IMG/VR virus record: IMGVR_UViG_3300045303_000152
Location: 1 to 64,000 of that record
Direction: 5' to 3' (one strand)
Origin: a virus
Length of the DNA stretch: 64,000 nucleotides
This document shows, one piece after another, positions 42,920 through 49,736 of this stretch (its first letter is position 1; each line of letters starts with the position of its first letter). Under the pieces are notes generated by a model. The model was not told the origin of the DNA and did not search any database. It saw only the letters and a program-made list of their open reading frames with translations. The position numbers and the translations under genes were made by a program.

Positions 42920-43144
42920 ATGGCCGATGTACCAAAAGAGCACGCAACTCGTATCAGCAAGTGGTGGAGTAGCTTAACTGAAGCCCAGCGAGCCGATGTA
43001 TTAAAGATGATAGATGCTCATAACGCAAGCGAGCGTCGGTGGGAGGTAGCGACTAAGATTCTGCGATTTGTAATGCTGTGGCTGGTGCTCATGGCCGTGG
43101 TTGTGCCTATCACGCTGGTAATCGTCCGGCGGCTGTTCGAATGA
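42920..43144 (+). CDS. Tail-anchored small membrane protein
   Basis: 74 residues from ATG 42920 (a GTG three codons earlier overlaps the preceding stop). A soluble helical part (ATRISKWWSSLTEAQRADVL) and a C-terminal membrane helix (MLWLVLMAVVVPITLVIV). Function unknown. Confidence 0.6.
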   Translation: MADVPKEHATRISKWWSSLTEAQRADVLKMIDAHNASERRWEVATKILRFVMLWLVLMAVVVPITLVIVRRLFE

Positions 43145-43289
43145 CTTGCTGAGCAAAACCAATGGACTAGCCCTCGCATGAGTACAAGTCGCAATTGAGT
43201 TTCAGCCGAATTTGCAACCTTTCGCCAGCGCAGGCGTTACTATGGCGTGAGGCTCAGGCGAGCCGAATGGGTGAAAGGATCAAATCACC

Positions 43290-43394
43290 ATGGGCAATCC
43301 GATCGCAGTGATGTGGTTATTGGGAAATATAGCCCTCACAATTGGAGGCTGCATGGTACTGCGCTACTACCTGATGAACCACGACAAGAGGTAA
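43290..43394 (+). CDS. Very small membrane protein
   Basis: 34 residues, mostly one membrane helix (AVMWLLGNIALTIGGCMVL) with YYLMNHDKR outside. AAAGGA ten bases before the ATG; the next gene starts seven bases after the stop. Confidence 0.5.
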   Translation: MGNPIAVMWLLGNIALTIGGCMVLRYYLMNHDKR

Positions 43395-43400
43395 CATGCA

Positions 43401-43649
43401 ATGGGCATAGAAGCCATCGTGATGGGGCTCATCTATCTCTGCCTCATCGTCATAGCCATTTACCTAGTGATCTGGGTACTTGGCCAGCTCGGCATCAGCA
43501 TTCCAGACAACATCATGAAGGTGCTCTGGGTGATCGTGGTGCTGATCGCAGTGCTGGTGCTCGTTCGCACCGTGTTACCCGGCATGGGTATCAGATTAGG
43601 CGCCGTACATCACGGCGCGGTGCAGTACGTCATGGCAGCCATAACGTAG
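43401..43649 (+). CDS. Two-helix small membrane protein (Thivi_2564-like)
   Basis: 82 residues with two strong membrane helices (AIVMGLIYLCLIVIAIYLVI and NIMKVLWVIVVLIAVLVLV) joined by GQLGISIPD. The loop plus second helix resembles a widespread small phage/bacterial membrane family of unknown role. Last gene before a strong terminator. Confidence 0.65.
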   Translation: MGIEAIVMGLIYLCLIVIAIYLVIWVLGQLGISIPDNIMKVLWVIVVLIAVLVLVRTVLPGMGIRLGAVHHGAVQYVMAAIT

Positions 43650-43684
43650 AACTCTAACCCCTGAAGTAACTGGCGCAAACTGAG

Positions 43685-43718
43685 GAGGCCCTAGGCTAAA
43701 CCCCTAGGGCCTCTTTTT
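43685..43718 (+). terminator. Intrinsic terminator ending the 41.2-43.6 kb unit
   Basis: Perfect 10-bp stem GAGGCCCTAG/CTAGGGCCTC, nine-base loop, then TTTTT. The clearest rho-independent terminator in the window. Confidence 0.9.
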
Positions 43719-43736
43719 CATGTCAGCAAGGTAGAT

Positions 43737-44180
43737 TTAGCTGACGGTCGGCGTGATGGCGATAGATGATAGCACTTGAGGCTCGGGCACCACTTCGACA
43801 TCTAGTGTCGCGGTGAACAAAACCCCACCAACGGTCACTTTGACATTGATGGTATCTACCCCCGCTGCGACAGGTACGGCACTAGCTGAAAGCCCATCTG
43901 CCGAACTGGTCAGCGTTTCGACCCCGGCATCCATGTTTTGCCACACCGGCACGTCATCTGGCACCACGGGTGAAAGCATGGGGTTGCCGTGCTGGTCTAG
44001 AAACGAAATGGCCGCTGTGAGGCTATGGCCAAGCGACAGTTTCACGTTCATGTAAACTTCTCCTTCGAAGGCTAAACCGCTACTGATGATTTCATCACCT
44101 AGCATCAAGAGCATGTACGTCGGGTGTTGCTTGTGCTTGTGATGCTTTCGGTGATGTTTGCGACGTATGTGCTTGAACAT
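43737..44180 (-). CDS. Ig-like domain protein with His/Lys-rich N-terminus
   Basis: 147 residues. Two starts are supported: 44180 (GAGG eight bases upstream) and internal 44051 (AGGAG eight bases upstream, 104 residues). The long form adds MFKHIRRKHHRKHHKHKQHP, a metal- or nucleic-acid-binding-like tail. The common part is beta-rich with AAISFLDQHGNPM, DTINVKVTVGG and LDVEVVPEP, as in bacterial Ig-like (BIG2-type) modules on virion surfaces. Monocistronic, convergent with the plus arm. Confidence 0.6.
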   Translation of the reverse strand: MFKHIRRKHHRKHHKHKQHPTYMLLMLGDEIISSGLAFEGEVYMNVKLSLGHSLTAAISFLDQHGNPMLSPVVPDDVPVWQNMDAGVETLTSSADGLSASAVPVAAGVDTINVKVTVGGVLFTATLDVEVVPEPQVLSSIAITPTVS

Positions 44181-44309
44181 TCTTAGTACCTCGTCATGGC
44201 TCGTACCCCTTTTCGCTCTGAGCTAAAACTTGCTACCTGCGCCCCTTGCATACGCGCAAAGTGTGACGGCAGCAAGTCAGCTAAAGCGGGCGAACTCGCC
44301 GTGGAATTT

Positions 44310-44771
44310 TCAGGCAGCTTTGCGGTAGGCGAGCCATGCTTTGAATGGAGTGTTGAAGGTACCGAGCCGGTGTACTTTACGGTTTTTAGTGATTGTAGCT
44401 TTGTACTGATGTGGACTCACACAATGAACGCCTTTGTAGTCGCTAGATTTGGTCATTCGCTTTTTGTTGGCCATGTTTTGTGAGAACGTAGCTAGTCGTA
44501 AGTTGGTCCAACGATCATTAGCAGGCATGACGTCTCTGTGTTCTATTTGATAGCCGTGTGGGGGCCATTCACCTTTTACGATCACCCAAATTAGATGCGA
44601 TGCTTGGTATCGACCGTAGTCTAACCACACTTGCCTGTGCCCGTCGCTTACGATGGTGCCGGCAATGCTTCCAGCTCTTACACGTTGTCGGCTTTTGCGC
44701 CATGTGAGCACGCCCGTTTTTGGATCGTACTTCAATATGCTGCGAACTCGTTTTATGGAAGGTTTGCTCAT
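44310..44771 (-). CDS. HNH endonuclease with AP2-like domain, truncated by a stop
   Basis: 153 residues. HNH core: GYQIEHRDVMPANDRWTNLR then ATFSQN; AP2-like DNA-binding part: SSDYKGVHCVSPHQYKATIT, LGTFNTPFKAWLAYRKAA. After the TGA (44310-44312) the same frame continues KFHGEFARFS, which is the usual end of this domain (xxHGEFAxxN), and then stops at 44277-44279. So a single nonsense change has removed the last ten residues, unless the codon is read through. Start MSKPSIKRVR preferred over an upstream ATG. Confidence 0.75.
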   Translation of the reverse strand: MSKPSIKRVRSILKYDPKTGVLTWRKSRQRVRAGSIAGTIVSDGHRQVWLDYGRYQASHLIWVIVKGEWPPHGYQIEHRDVMPANDRWTNLRLATFSQNMANKKRMTKSSDYKGVHCVSPHQYKATITKNRKVHRLGTFNTPFKAWLAYRKAA

Positions 44772-44990
44772 TTGGGCCTGACGTTGGGGGTTGCGTAGCA
44801 TTAACATACGTTGTGCGATTTAGCTAGAACTCGGGTTCAAAATTGCACTGATGTTCTAATACCCCAATTTTGCCGTAAAAATTGGCGGATGTAAAATTTG
44901 CGAAAGGGCTTTTGACCCCTGGCTACTTAGATCTTTTACCGGATTTACCTTAGAAAATTATATCTACAGAATTTTGGGGCTGCCCCGCAA

Positions 44991-45003
44991 AGTTGTATCC
45001 GCA
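44991..45003 (+). repeat. AGTTGTATCCGCA, copy 1
   Basis: Thirteen identical bases recur at 48479-48491, flanking the tiny-gene cassette on its two sides. The core AGTTGTAT appears again at 48519 and 48811. Confidence 0.5.
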
Positions 45004-45902
45004 TCTGTTGCTGGAAATCAACACAGTGAAAATTTCGAACAACCAGTCTGAGCCAGCGCTTGACATCCGTTGTATTTACATCCGAACGTCAATGCATAAA
45101 GCCTTTGATTTACTTGTCAATATGGCTCTTTTGCAACACGTTGCATTCTGCGATTGACGTGTCTTTTTGGCAACGATTTGTATTGCATCTACACTTCCGC
45201 TTCGGGCTGGCGTTGCCCAATTGTAAATAAAAGGCGACCTGTGATCCCCCGACAACACTTCAATTGAAAACCCGACATCGCACACAACTGCCATTGACTA
45301 TGGCAATCGCAACACTGATTTGCAATGCACCTACATCCCCAGCAGGTTCGCGACCGTAACTCCCTCGCAACACTGGCTCGCACAATCGCACAAACGCACG
45401 GCATTGCAACATCGAATGACTATTGACACGCACGAATCACTTCCAGGCTAGGGTACTAGCTAAAGGCTCGTTTGCTTGTCAGCGGCCACGCTAGGCGCAT
45501 TGGCTGCGTTGAGCCTTACAACTCTGTCATTGGCACAAGGTTTGCACTCGCGCACACATGCGCATGCCTGAGCAATGAGCGACCGATCACCCTGGCAAAC
45601 TCTAGTTGCAACAGCACCGCAACGTTAACGCTTTTTTAACTGATTGCGCCTTATACCTTGGGCGTCGTCGGGTTGACGGCATGGGTACCTAGCGCCGTGA
45701 TGGCGTCAGTTGCCCCCCTATGAAACCCGATGCCCCAACCGGCGCCCATTCACTCGGCTTTTGCGCGCTGCTGCTGCGGGGTTTGCTACCAGCATCGCCA
45801 GTGCCCATCGTGGCCGCGTGCGAGGCATGGTCGGCCGCTAGTGCGGTCGGGCAATAGCACTCACGAGCTAGAGCACCAACGTCGCCCCATTGCTTACCGT
45901 CA

Positions 45903-46031
45903 CACGCGCGCACCGTCGCTGCACCGTGACGCGGGCATGGCTACCGGCGCCCGTAACCCCTAGCACCAACAAACCCCAAACTTGCGAAACCCATGTTTCG
46001 CCTTCAATGCTCGGCACGCGCGCACCGTCGC
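45903..46031 (+). repeat. 17-base direct repeat pair
   Basis: CACGCGCGCACCGTCGC occurs exactly at 45903-45919 and 46015-46031, 112 bases apart, shortly before the first gene of the cassette region. Confidence 0.7.
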
Positions 46032-46115
46032 CACAGCACGAGCATTGCGGCCGATACCATCGGGCATGATTGAACTAATCAGCATGCAAACCAACATCGA
46101 CGGGGGTTTTACACT

Positions 46116-46367
46116 ATGACGCGAATTGATCGGTACAAGCACAATCGCAACGTTGCCGAGCAATCGGCAACACTCACGGTCGGCTCAATTGTGCGCATCA
46201 CTAGCGAGCACAATTTTTACAACGGTCGGCTTGCAGTCATCATCGGGCACGTTCAATTCGCAATGAGCGAGCTTGATTGCTATTGGGTGCGTATCACTGA
46301 TACGCAAGTCACTTGCCTTGAACGGGCAAACGAACTGCGCTTGATTGATCGTCAGCACTCAAACTAA
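46116..46367 (+). CDS. Small beta-rich protein, cassette gene 1
   Basis: 83 residues. GGGGGTTTTACACT directly precedes ATG 46116. The middle reads VGSIVRITSEHNFYNGRLAV then IIGHV, an SH3/KOW-like barrel pattern. First of the genes that share the G-tract leader. Function unknown. Confidence 0.65.
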   Translation: MTRIDRYKHNRNVAEQSATLTVGSIVRITSEHNFYNGRLAVIIGHVQFAMSELDCYWVRITDTQVTCLERANELRLIDRQHSN

Positions 46368-46380
46368 GGGGTTTACACTG

Positions 46381-46800
46381 ATGGTTAAACGCCCATTCGA
46401 CGGCATCAACGTTGATGCCTTGCAAGCTTGGCTCGATAACTTCGAGCGAGCGCACCCGACGACTAGCGTTAAGCCGGCCTTGCCCACTAAGGCGCAAACG
46501 TTTGCCGAGCTTGATCGACTCGCAACACCAACAACCCTTGCGACCGTGAGCATTCGCACGCGCAAGGGTTATCGACCGCTGAAGGGTTACAGCTACCCAT
46601 TCGACAGTACACCGAATGATAGCGTCGTGCATACGCTGGTGCATTGTTGGTTCATTGATTACGTCGGCCCCGACAAGCCCGCGCGCTATGGCAATGTCGA
46701 AATTTCGGCCGACGAAACGGCGACTTTGCTTGCATGGGTAGCCGAGTGGCGCATTGCGCGTCGTCGCCCCATCAAACGCGTGGCTAACTGCTATCGCTAA
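46381..46800 (+). CDS. Cassette gene 2, unknown function
   Basis: 139 residues from ATG 46381, leader GGGGTTTACACTG. Begins MVKRPFDGINVDALQAWLDN; contains VHTLVHCWFIDYVG and ISADETATLLAWVAEWRIAR, a mixed alpha/beta protein with a basic C-terminus. No family recognised. Confidence 0.65.
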   Translation: MVKRPFDGINVDALQAWLDNFERAHPTTSVKPALPTKAQTFAELDRLATPTTLATVSIRTRKGYRPLKGYSYPFDSTPNDSVVHTLVHCWFIDYVGPDKPARYGNVEISADETATLLAWVAEWRIARRRPIKRVANCYR

Positions 46801-46840
46801 CCTTGCCTCGCCTCACTTGCCTGCGATCACTCGCGGGCTT

Positions 46841-46886
46841 GTGGGCCGATGCAATCGCATCGGTTGCCGTTTCGGCTTAGGCCCAC
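46841..46886 (+). promoter_or_regulatory. Intergenic hairpin of the cassette
   Basis: Inner perfect stem CCGATGC-AATC-GCATCGG (46846-46863), with flanking GTGGGCC (46841) and GGCCCAC (46880) able to form a competing outer stem. Preceded by GGGCTTGTGGGCCG, a phrase repeated after other cassette genes. Confidence 0.6.
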
Positions 46887-46920
46887 GGCGAAAACACTGC
46901 ACACTGAGGGGTTTACGATC

Positions 46921-47271
46921 ATGGCTCGTTCGATCAAGCATGCCAAGGCCAAGGGCGCGACCGTCACCAAGGCCAATGGCAAGGCCAAGTCGGCCAAGTC
47001 GCGCAAGGGCGCCAAGTCGCGCAAGGGCGCCAAGTCGCGCGTTGTCGCTCGCGAGTACCAGCCCAAGCCCGGTACCGGGCTCGAGTTCACCGACGACACG
47101 CGCATCACTGTGCTAGTGCGCGAAAACCCGAAGCGTGGCAAATCGGCCAAGCGCTTCGCAGGGTACCTCACCAAAAAGCCGAAAACCGTCGCGGCCGCGA
47201 TTGCCGCCGGCCTCACCCGCGCCGACATTCGCTGGGATGCCGGCAAGGGTTTCATCAAGCTGGGCAAGTAA
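46921..47271 (+). CDS. Histone-like Lys-rich small protein, cassette gene 3
   Basis: 116 residues from ATG 46921, leader GGGGTTTACGATC. Residues ~8-42 are K/A/S-rich with the repeat AKSRKG (coded by an 18-base tandem repeat); the remainder looks folded (FTDDTRITVLVRENPKRGKS, AAAIAAGLTRADIRWDAGKG). The tail would bind nucleic acid by charge, and the C-terminal part may be a small recognition domain. Resembles histone H1-like tails only in composition. Confidence 0.65.
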   Translation: MARSIKHAKAKGATVTKANGKAKSAKSRKGAKSRKGAKSRVVAREYQPKPGTGLEFTDDTRITVLVRENPKRGKSAKRFAGYLTKKPKTVAAAIAAGLTRADIRWDAGKGFIKLGK

Positions 47272-47412
47272 GCTCGGCTAGTCGCGTGGTAGCGTAGCGC
47301 GTCAAACATCAGCCCACAAACTGCAACGCCCACGCGCACACGGTTGCCAAGCTGGCGATTGTGTGGCGTGGGCTTTTTTGTTTGTACACTACCAATCATC
47401 ATGGGGGTTCAC

Positions 47413-47526
47413 ATGCTCGACAAGCTTTGCGCGTGGGCATACCGGCTGCCGTTTCGTTTGTGCGAGCCGGCTTACCTGCGAGCCGACTACTGGCGCGAGG
47501 TGCATCATGCATCGCGGCATACATAA
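47413..47526 (+). CDS. Tiny cassette protein 4
   Basis: 37 residues from ATG 47413, which directly follows GGGGGTTCAC. Sequence begins MLDKLCAWAYRLPFRLCEPA; amphipathic, with two Cys. Overlaps the next frame by 20 bases. Supported mainly by the shared leader. Confidence 0.45.
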   Translation: MLDKLCAWAYRLPFRLCEPAYLRADYWREVHHASRHT

Positions 47527-47701
47527 GCTAATTCACCAATGGGTTGCTCGGCACAACGTTTGGGCAATCATAGCGTTTTGTGTACTGATGATTTACGCAC
47601 CTCGCGTGCTGCAAGTCGCGTGGCCGTTCATTGGCCAGCTAGCTTGCGCGACAATCGTAGCCTGCGCGGTCGCGGCAATCGTCGCACGCTTCACACGTTG
47701 A
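47507..47701 (+). CDS. Small membrane protein in the cassette
   Basis: 64 residues from ATG 47507. Two hydrophobic stretches (VWAIIAFCVLMIYAPRVL and PFIGQLACATIVACAVAAIV) behind a His/Arg N-terminus. GCGAGGTGCATC is its only ribosome-like signal; it lacks the G-tract leader and is probably coupled to the preceding gene. Confidence 0.5.
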   Translation: MHRGIHKLIHQWVARHNVWAIIAFCVLMIYAPRVLQVAWPFIGQLACATIVACAVAAIVARFTR

Positions 47702-47717
47702 ACGTTTCGCCTCACGG

Positions 47718-47846
47718 GCTCGCACGATGCGAGCTTGTGGGCCGACACGTGGCGCAATCATGTGTCGGGCTTGTTGCCGCGCGCCAAGTACGGCGCAACG
47801 CCTGATGAGGTTAGCCGGGTTCAACCCGTTACCCGCTAAACCTCAT
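47718..47846 (+). promoter_or_regulatory. Three-hairpin intergenic block
   Basis: GCTCGCA-CGA-TGCGAGC (47718-47734); CCGACAC with GTGTCGG (47742-47768); and a two-layer structure in which ATGAGGTTAGC (47805-47815) pairs with GCTAAACCTCAT (47835-47846, one bulged A) around an inner CGGG-TTCAA-CCCG stem. The phrase CTTGTGGGCCGA again follows the first stem. Confidence 0.65.
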
Positions 47847-47916
47847 TGGCCGTTGCACTGAGCGGCGGGCGCGCTGGCGATTGTCAGCGTGCAAACTAAA
47901 CTCAATGGGGGTTCAT

Positions 47917-48099
47917 GTGCGATACGCAATTGTTGACTTGCGCACCGGGGAAACCATGCGCGTTTGCGTCAGCATGCTCGCAGCGTTGCGTGAGGTGCGG
48001 CGCTTCAATGACCACGCGGCACAATGGCACGGCGCCTTGTCGCGCTACGCGATTGTGCCGACTTATGACGCGGCGAACCTTTGCGGGTTCGAACTGTGA
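47917..48099 (+). CDS. Cassette gene 5, unknown function
   Basis: 60 residues from GTG 47917; the leader GGGGGTTCAT aligns exactly with GGGGGTTCAC-ATG of other cassette genes, which decides for GTG and against the out-of-frame ATG two bases earlier. The product reads VRYAIVDLRTGETMRVCVSM, then AALREVRRFNDHAAQW, a compact alpha/beta protein. Confidence 0.6.
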   Translation: MRYAIVDLRTGETMRVCVSMLAALREVRRFNDHAAQWHGALSRYAIVPTYDAANLCGFEL

Positions 48100-48104
48100 C
48101 GCCT

Positions 48105-48178
48105 GACAAGCTGCGAGCCTCGCACGTTCGCAGCTTGTCGGCCGCTACAGGCTAGCGGCGCCTCGCAATCGTGCGAGG
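48105..48178 (+). promoter_or_regulatory. Three back-to-back perfect hairpins
   Basis: Stems of 12, 7 and 7 bp: GACAAGCTGCGA/TCGCAGCTTGTC (48105-48139), GCCGCTA/TAGCGGC (48141-48159) and CCTCGCA/TGCGAGG (48161-48178), separated by one base each. The last ends 10 bases before the next G-tract leader. Confidence 0.8.
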
Positions 48179-48198
48179 TGCAATCGACGGGGGTTCAC

Positions 48199-48426
48199 AT
48201 GATGCAATCGCATAGCGTCACTCAGTTGCGCCACGCCATGACTCACGGCCACTATCGCCGCATGCGCGCGGGTGACCTGTTGACGGGCTTGGTGCTCGGC
48301 ATGGCACTCGGCATGGCACTCGGCACAATCATCACGCTCGCATGCCTGCGACTTGATGAACTGACGCACAGCAGCGCCCGCGCGGTCGTGAGCGAGCGCA
48401 CGTGCATCGAGGCGATGTTACGCTAA
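48199..48426 (+). CDS. Cassette gene 6, small membrane protein
   Basis: 75 residues from ATG 48199, leader GGGGGTTCAC. A His/Arg-rich N-terminus (SHSVTQLRHAMTHGHYRRMR) precedes one membrane helix (LLTGLVLGMALGMALGTIIT; a 12-base DNA repeat codes GMAL twice) and a short tail with Cys. Function unknown. Confidence 0.6.
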   Translation: MMQSHSVTQLRHAMTHGHYRRMRAGDLLTGLVLGMALGMALGTIITLACLRLDELTHSSARAVVSERTCIEAMLR

Positions 48427-48440
48427 CCCGCTGCTGCCTG

Positions 48441-48464
48441 CTGCTACCCTCGCGAGGGTAGCAG
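48441..48464. repeat. Perfect 24-base palindrome
   Basis: CTGCTACCCTCG is followed immediately by its exact reverse complement, with no loop. It lies 15 bases after the last cassette gene. Could serve as terminator stem, operator or nuclease site. Confidence 0.75.
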
Positions 48465-48654
48465 TGGCCAGCAACGGCAGTTGTATCCGCAACACCGTTG
48501 CTTGTCGCACGCAAGCCGAGTTGTATATCAAAGTAGTTCATGTTGGAATTGCAACTTGTTGGTGTGTCAGCGGTCGCGGTCGCGAGGCTCGCGAGGGTAG
48601 CTGGCCACGGGCTTGCGAGGCGCGATGCCGCATATGGTCACAATGGGGCCTAGC

Positions 48655-48771
48655 GCGGTCGCTGGCTCGCATCGTGCGAGGTGCGGCACTGCCCTAGCCG
48701 CGCGCGGTCGCTGGCCACGGGCGACGCTGCTAGGGGGCTTGCGTGCGTTGCGTGACGTGCGGTCGCTGGCC
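48655..48771 (+). repeat. GCGGTCGCTGGC direct repeats
   Basis: Exact copies at 48655, 48704 and 48759 (spacing 49 and 55), with the related phrase GCTGGCCACGGGC at 48600 and 48710. Confidence 0.65.
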
Positions 48772-48888
48772 AGCTCGGCAGCTTGCCCAGCTCGGGGCCG
48801 ACCGTGGCAGAGTTGTATAGTCAACAGAAGTCGAGTTTCCTCAACCTGAGGTTTCAATGCACATACATCTTCGCCTTGACTGTACATC

Positions 48889-48958
48889 TGAACCGCGTTC
48901 ATCTTGTAGCTACATTCTGAACCGCGTTCATCTTGCATATGCATCTGATCAGCGTTCA
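48889..48958 (+). repeat. Three TGAAC-N3-GTTCA iterons
   Basis: TGAACCGCGTTCA at 48889-48901 and 48918-48930, and TGATCAGCGTTCA at 48946-48958: inverted repeats spaced 29 and 28 bases, embedded in a longer unit (CATCTGAACCGCGTTCATCTTG). The spacing is near three helical turns, as for protein-binding arrays. Confidence 0.75.
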
Positions 48959-49424
48959 GTTGCATGTCGAACGCAGGCAGGCAGGCGGCGGCTCCTTGTA
49001 ATCGGCCTCGGTCGCCTCGGTCGCGCCGAAGTCCAGCAAATCTGAGATTTGTCTTGGGAAAATCTTAAATCTGAAGCTCGAAGCTTTTTGCCTCGGTCGC
49101 TTTTTCAACAATTCAATTCGAAACTTTCACAAACGATCCTTATGACGCCGCCCCACGCGCGGGCGCGCGCTGCCATGTTGTTGACGATTTGCTCGGCGAT
49201 GCTGGGCAACTCCTTAGCAACAGATGCAGCTTTTGCTATAAGCTCAACGCTGAGCGATAGCACTAGCCTTGGGCTAGATCTACAGCATTGTTGCAAATCG
49301 TACATCGTATGATCGGCATGCGAGGTTCGAAAAACGGTTTTTCAATTTCGATTTGGATTTTCCAAGTTCAAAATTTCCAAGTGCCAGTGAGGAAGCAACC
49401 AGTGCAACAAGTGAGGAGCGTGCT

Positions 49425-49724
49425 ATGAAAGTGTCAGAAGCAGGCGTGCTGACATTTCAGGGGGTCAGCTTCAATTACACCCTGAGGAAGCCAGAGCACT
49501 ATCGCAGTGCGATGTTTCAATACTGCAATCGCAACGCCTTCAAGGTTGAAGATAGCAGAATATGGGGCATCGAGCTGGAACATGCAATCGAGTGCTTACG
49601 CAAGTACGCGCAACTGAAGCTGCCCGACATCATCGCCGATCAAGAGGCGATGTTTCGAGCTCTCGGCTTCAACGTAACGTGGGGCACTAACAGCAAGGCC
49701 CAACACGTCATCATCATTCACTAA
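49425..49724 (+). CDS. Small protein, unknown function
   Basis: 99 residues from ATG 49425; GAGGAGC five bases upstream sets the start. VLTFQGVSFNYTLRKPEHYR then HAIECLRKYAQLKLPDIIAD, an alpha/beta protein. First of the densely packed right-arm genes. Confidence 0.65.
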   Translation: MKVSEAGVLTFQGVSFNYTLRKPEHYRSAMFQYCNRNAFKVEDSRIWGIELEHAIECLRKYAQLKLPDIIADQEAMFRALGFNVTWGTNSKAQHVIIIH

Positions 49725-49736
49725 GGAGAAAGGATC

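Larger units (their letters stand above)
44808..46101. other. 1.3 kb gene-poor, repeat-containing block
   Basis: No frame here combines a ribosome site with protein-like composition. Recurrent short words are GCAACAC (45134, 45309, 45367), GTTGTAT followed by CATC/CGCATC, and a 17-base direct repeat. T-rich left part, G+C-rich right part. A candidate for a replication origin or early control region; nothing proves it. Confidence 0.5.
48427..49424. other. 1 kb gene-poor block with repeats
   Basis: Holds a 24-base palindrome, a G+C-rich segment built of GCGGTCGCTGGC repeats, three spaced TGAAC-GTTCA palindromes and then ~400 bases in which I see no feature beyond a good ribosome site (GAGGAGC) for the next gene. 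No convincing protein-coding frame. Confidence 0.55.

Noticed and set aside
45689-45963. Open frames on both strands in the gene-poor block
   Set aside because: No ribosome site, S/R/A/P-rich low-complexity products, and mutual overlap over the whole length.
47539-47805. Alternative 88-codon frame overlapping the cassette membrane gene
   Set aside because: It runs through the intergenic hairpins and its product is R/H/C-rich without structure, while the other frame encodes clear membrane helices.
47816-47828. T-loop-like CGGGTTCAACCCG suggesting a tRNA
   Set aside because: Flanking bases form one long stem rather than a cloverleaf, and no CCA-type acceptor end exists.
48655-48958. CRISPR array
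   Set aside because: Repeats are 12-13 bases, few, and irregularly spaced in part; no leader or cas genes.
48567-48965. Minus-strand frame of 132 codons across the repeats
   Set aside because: It is built of the direct repeats and iterons, has no ribosome site and no protein-like pattern.
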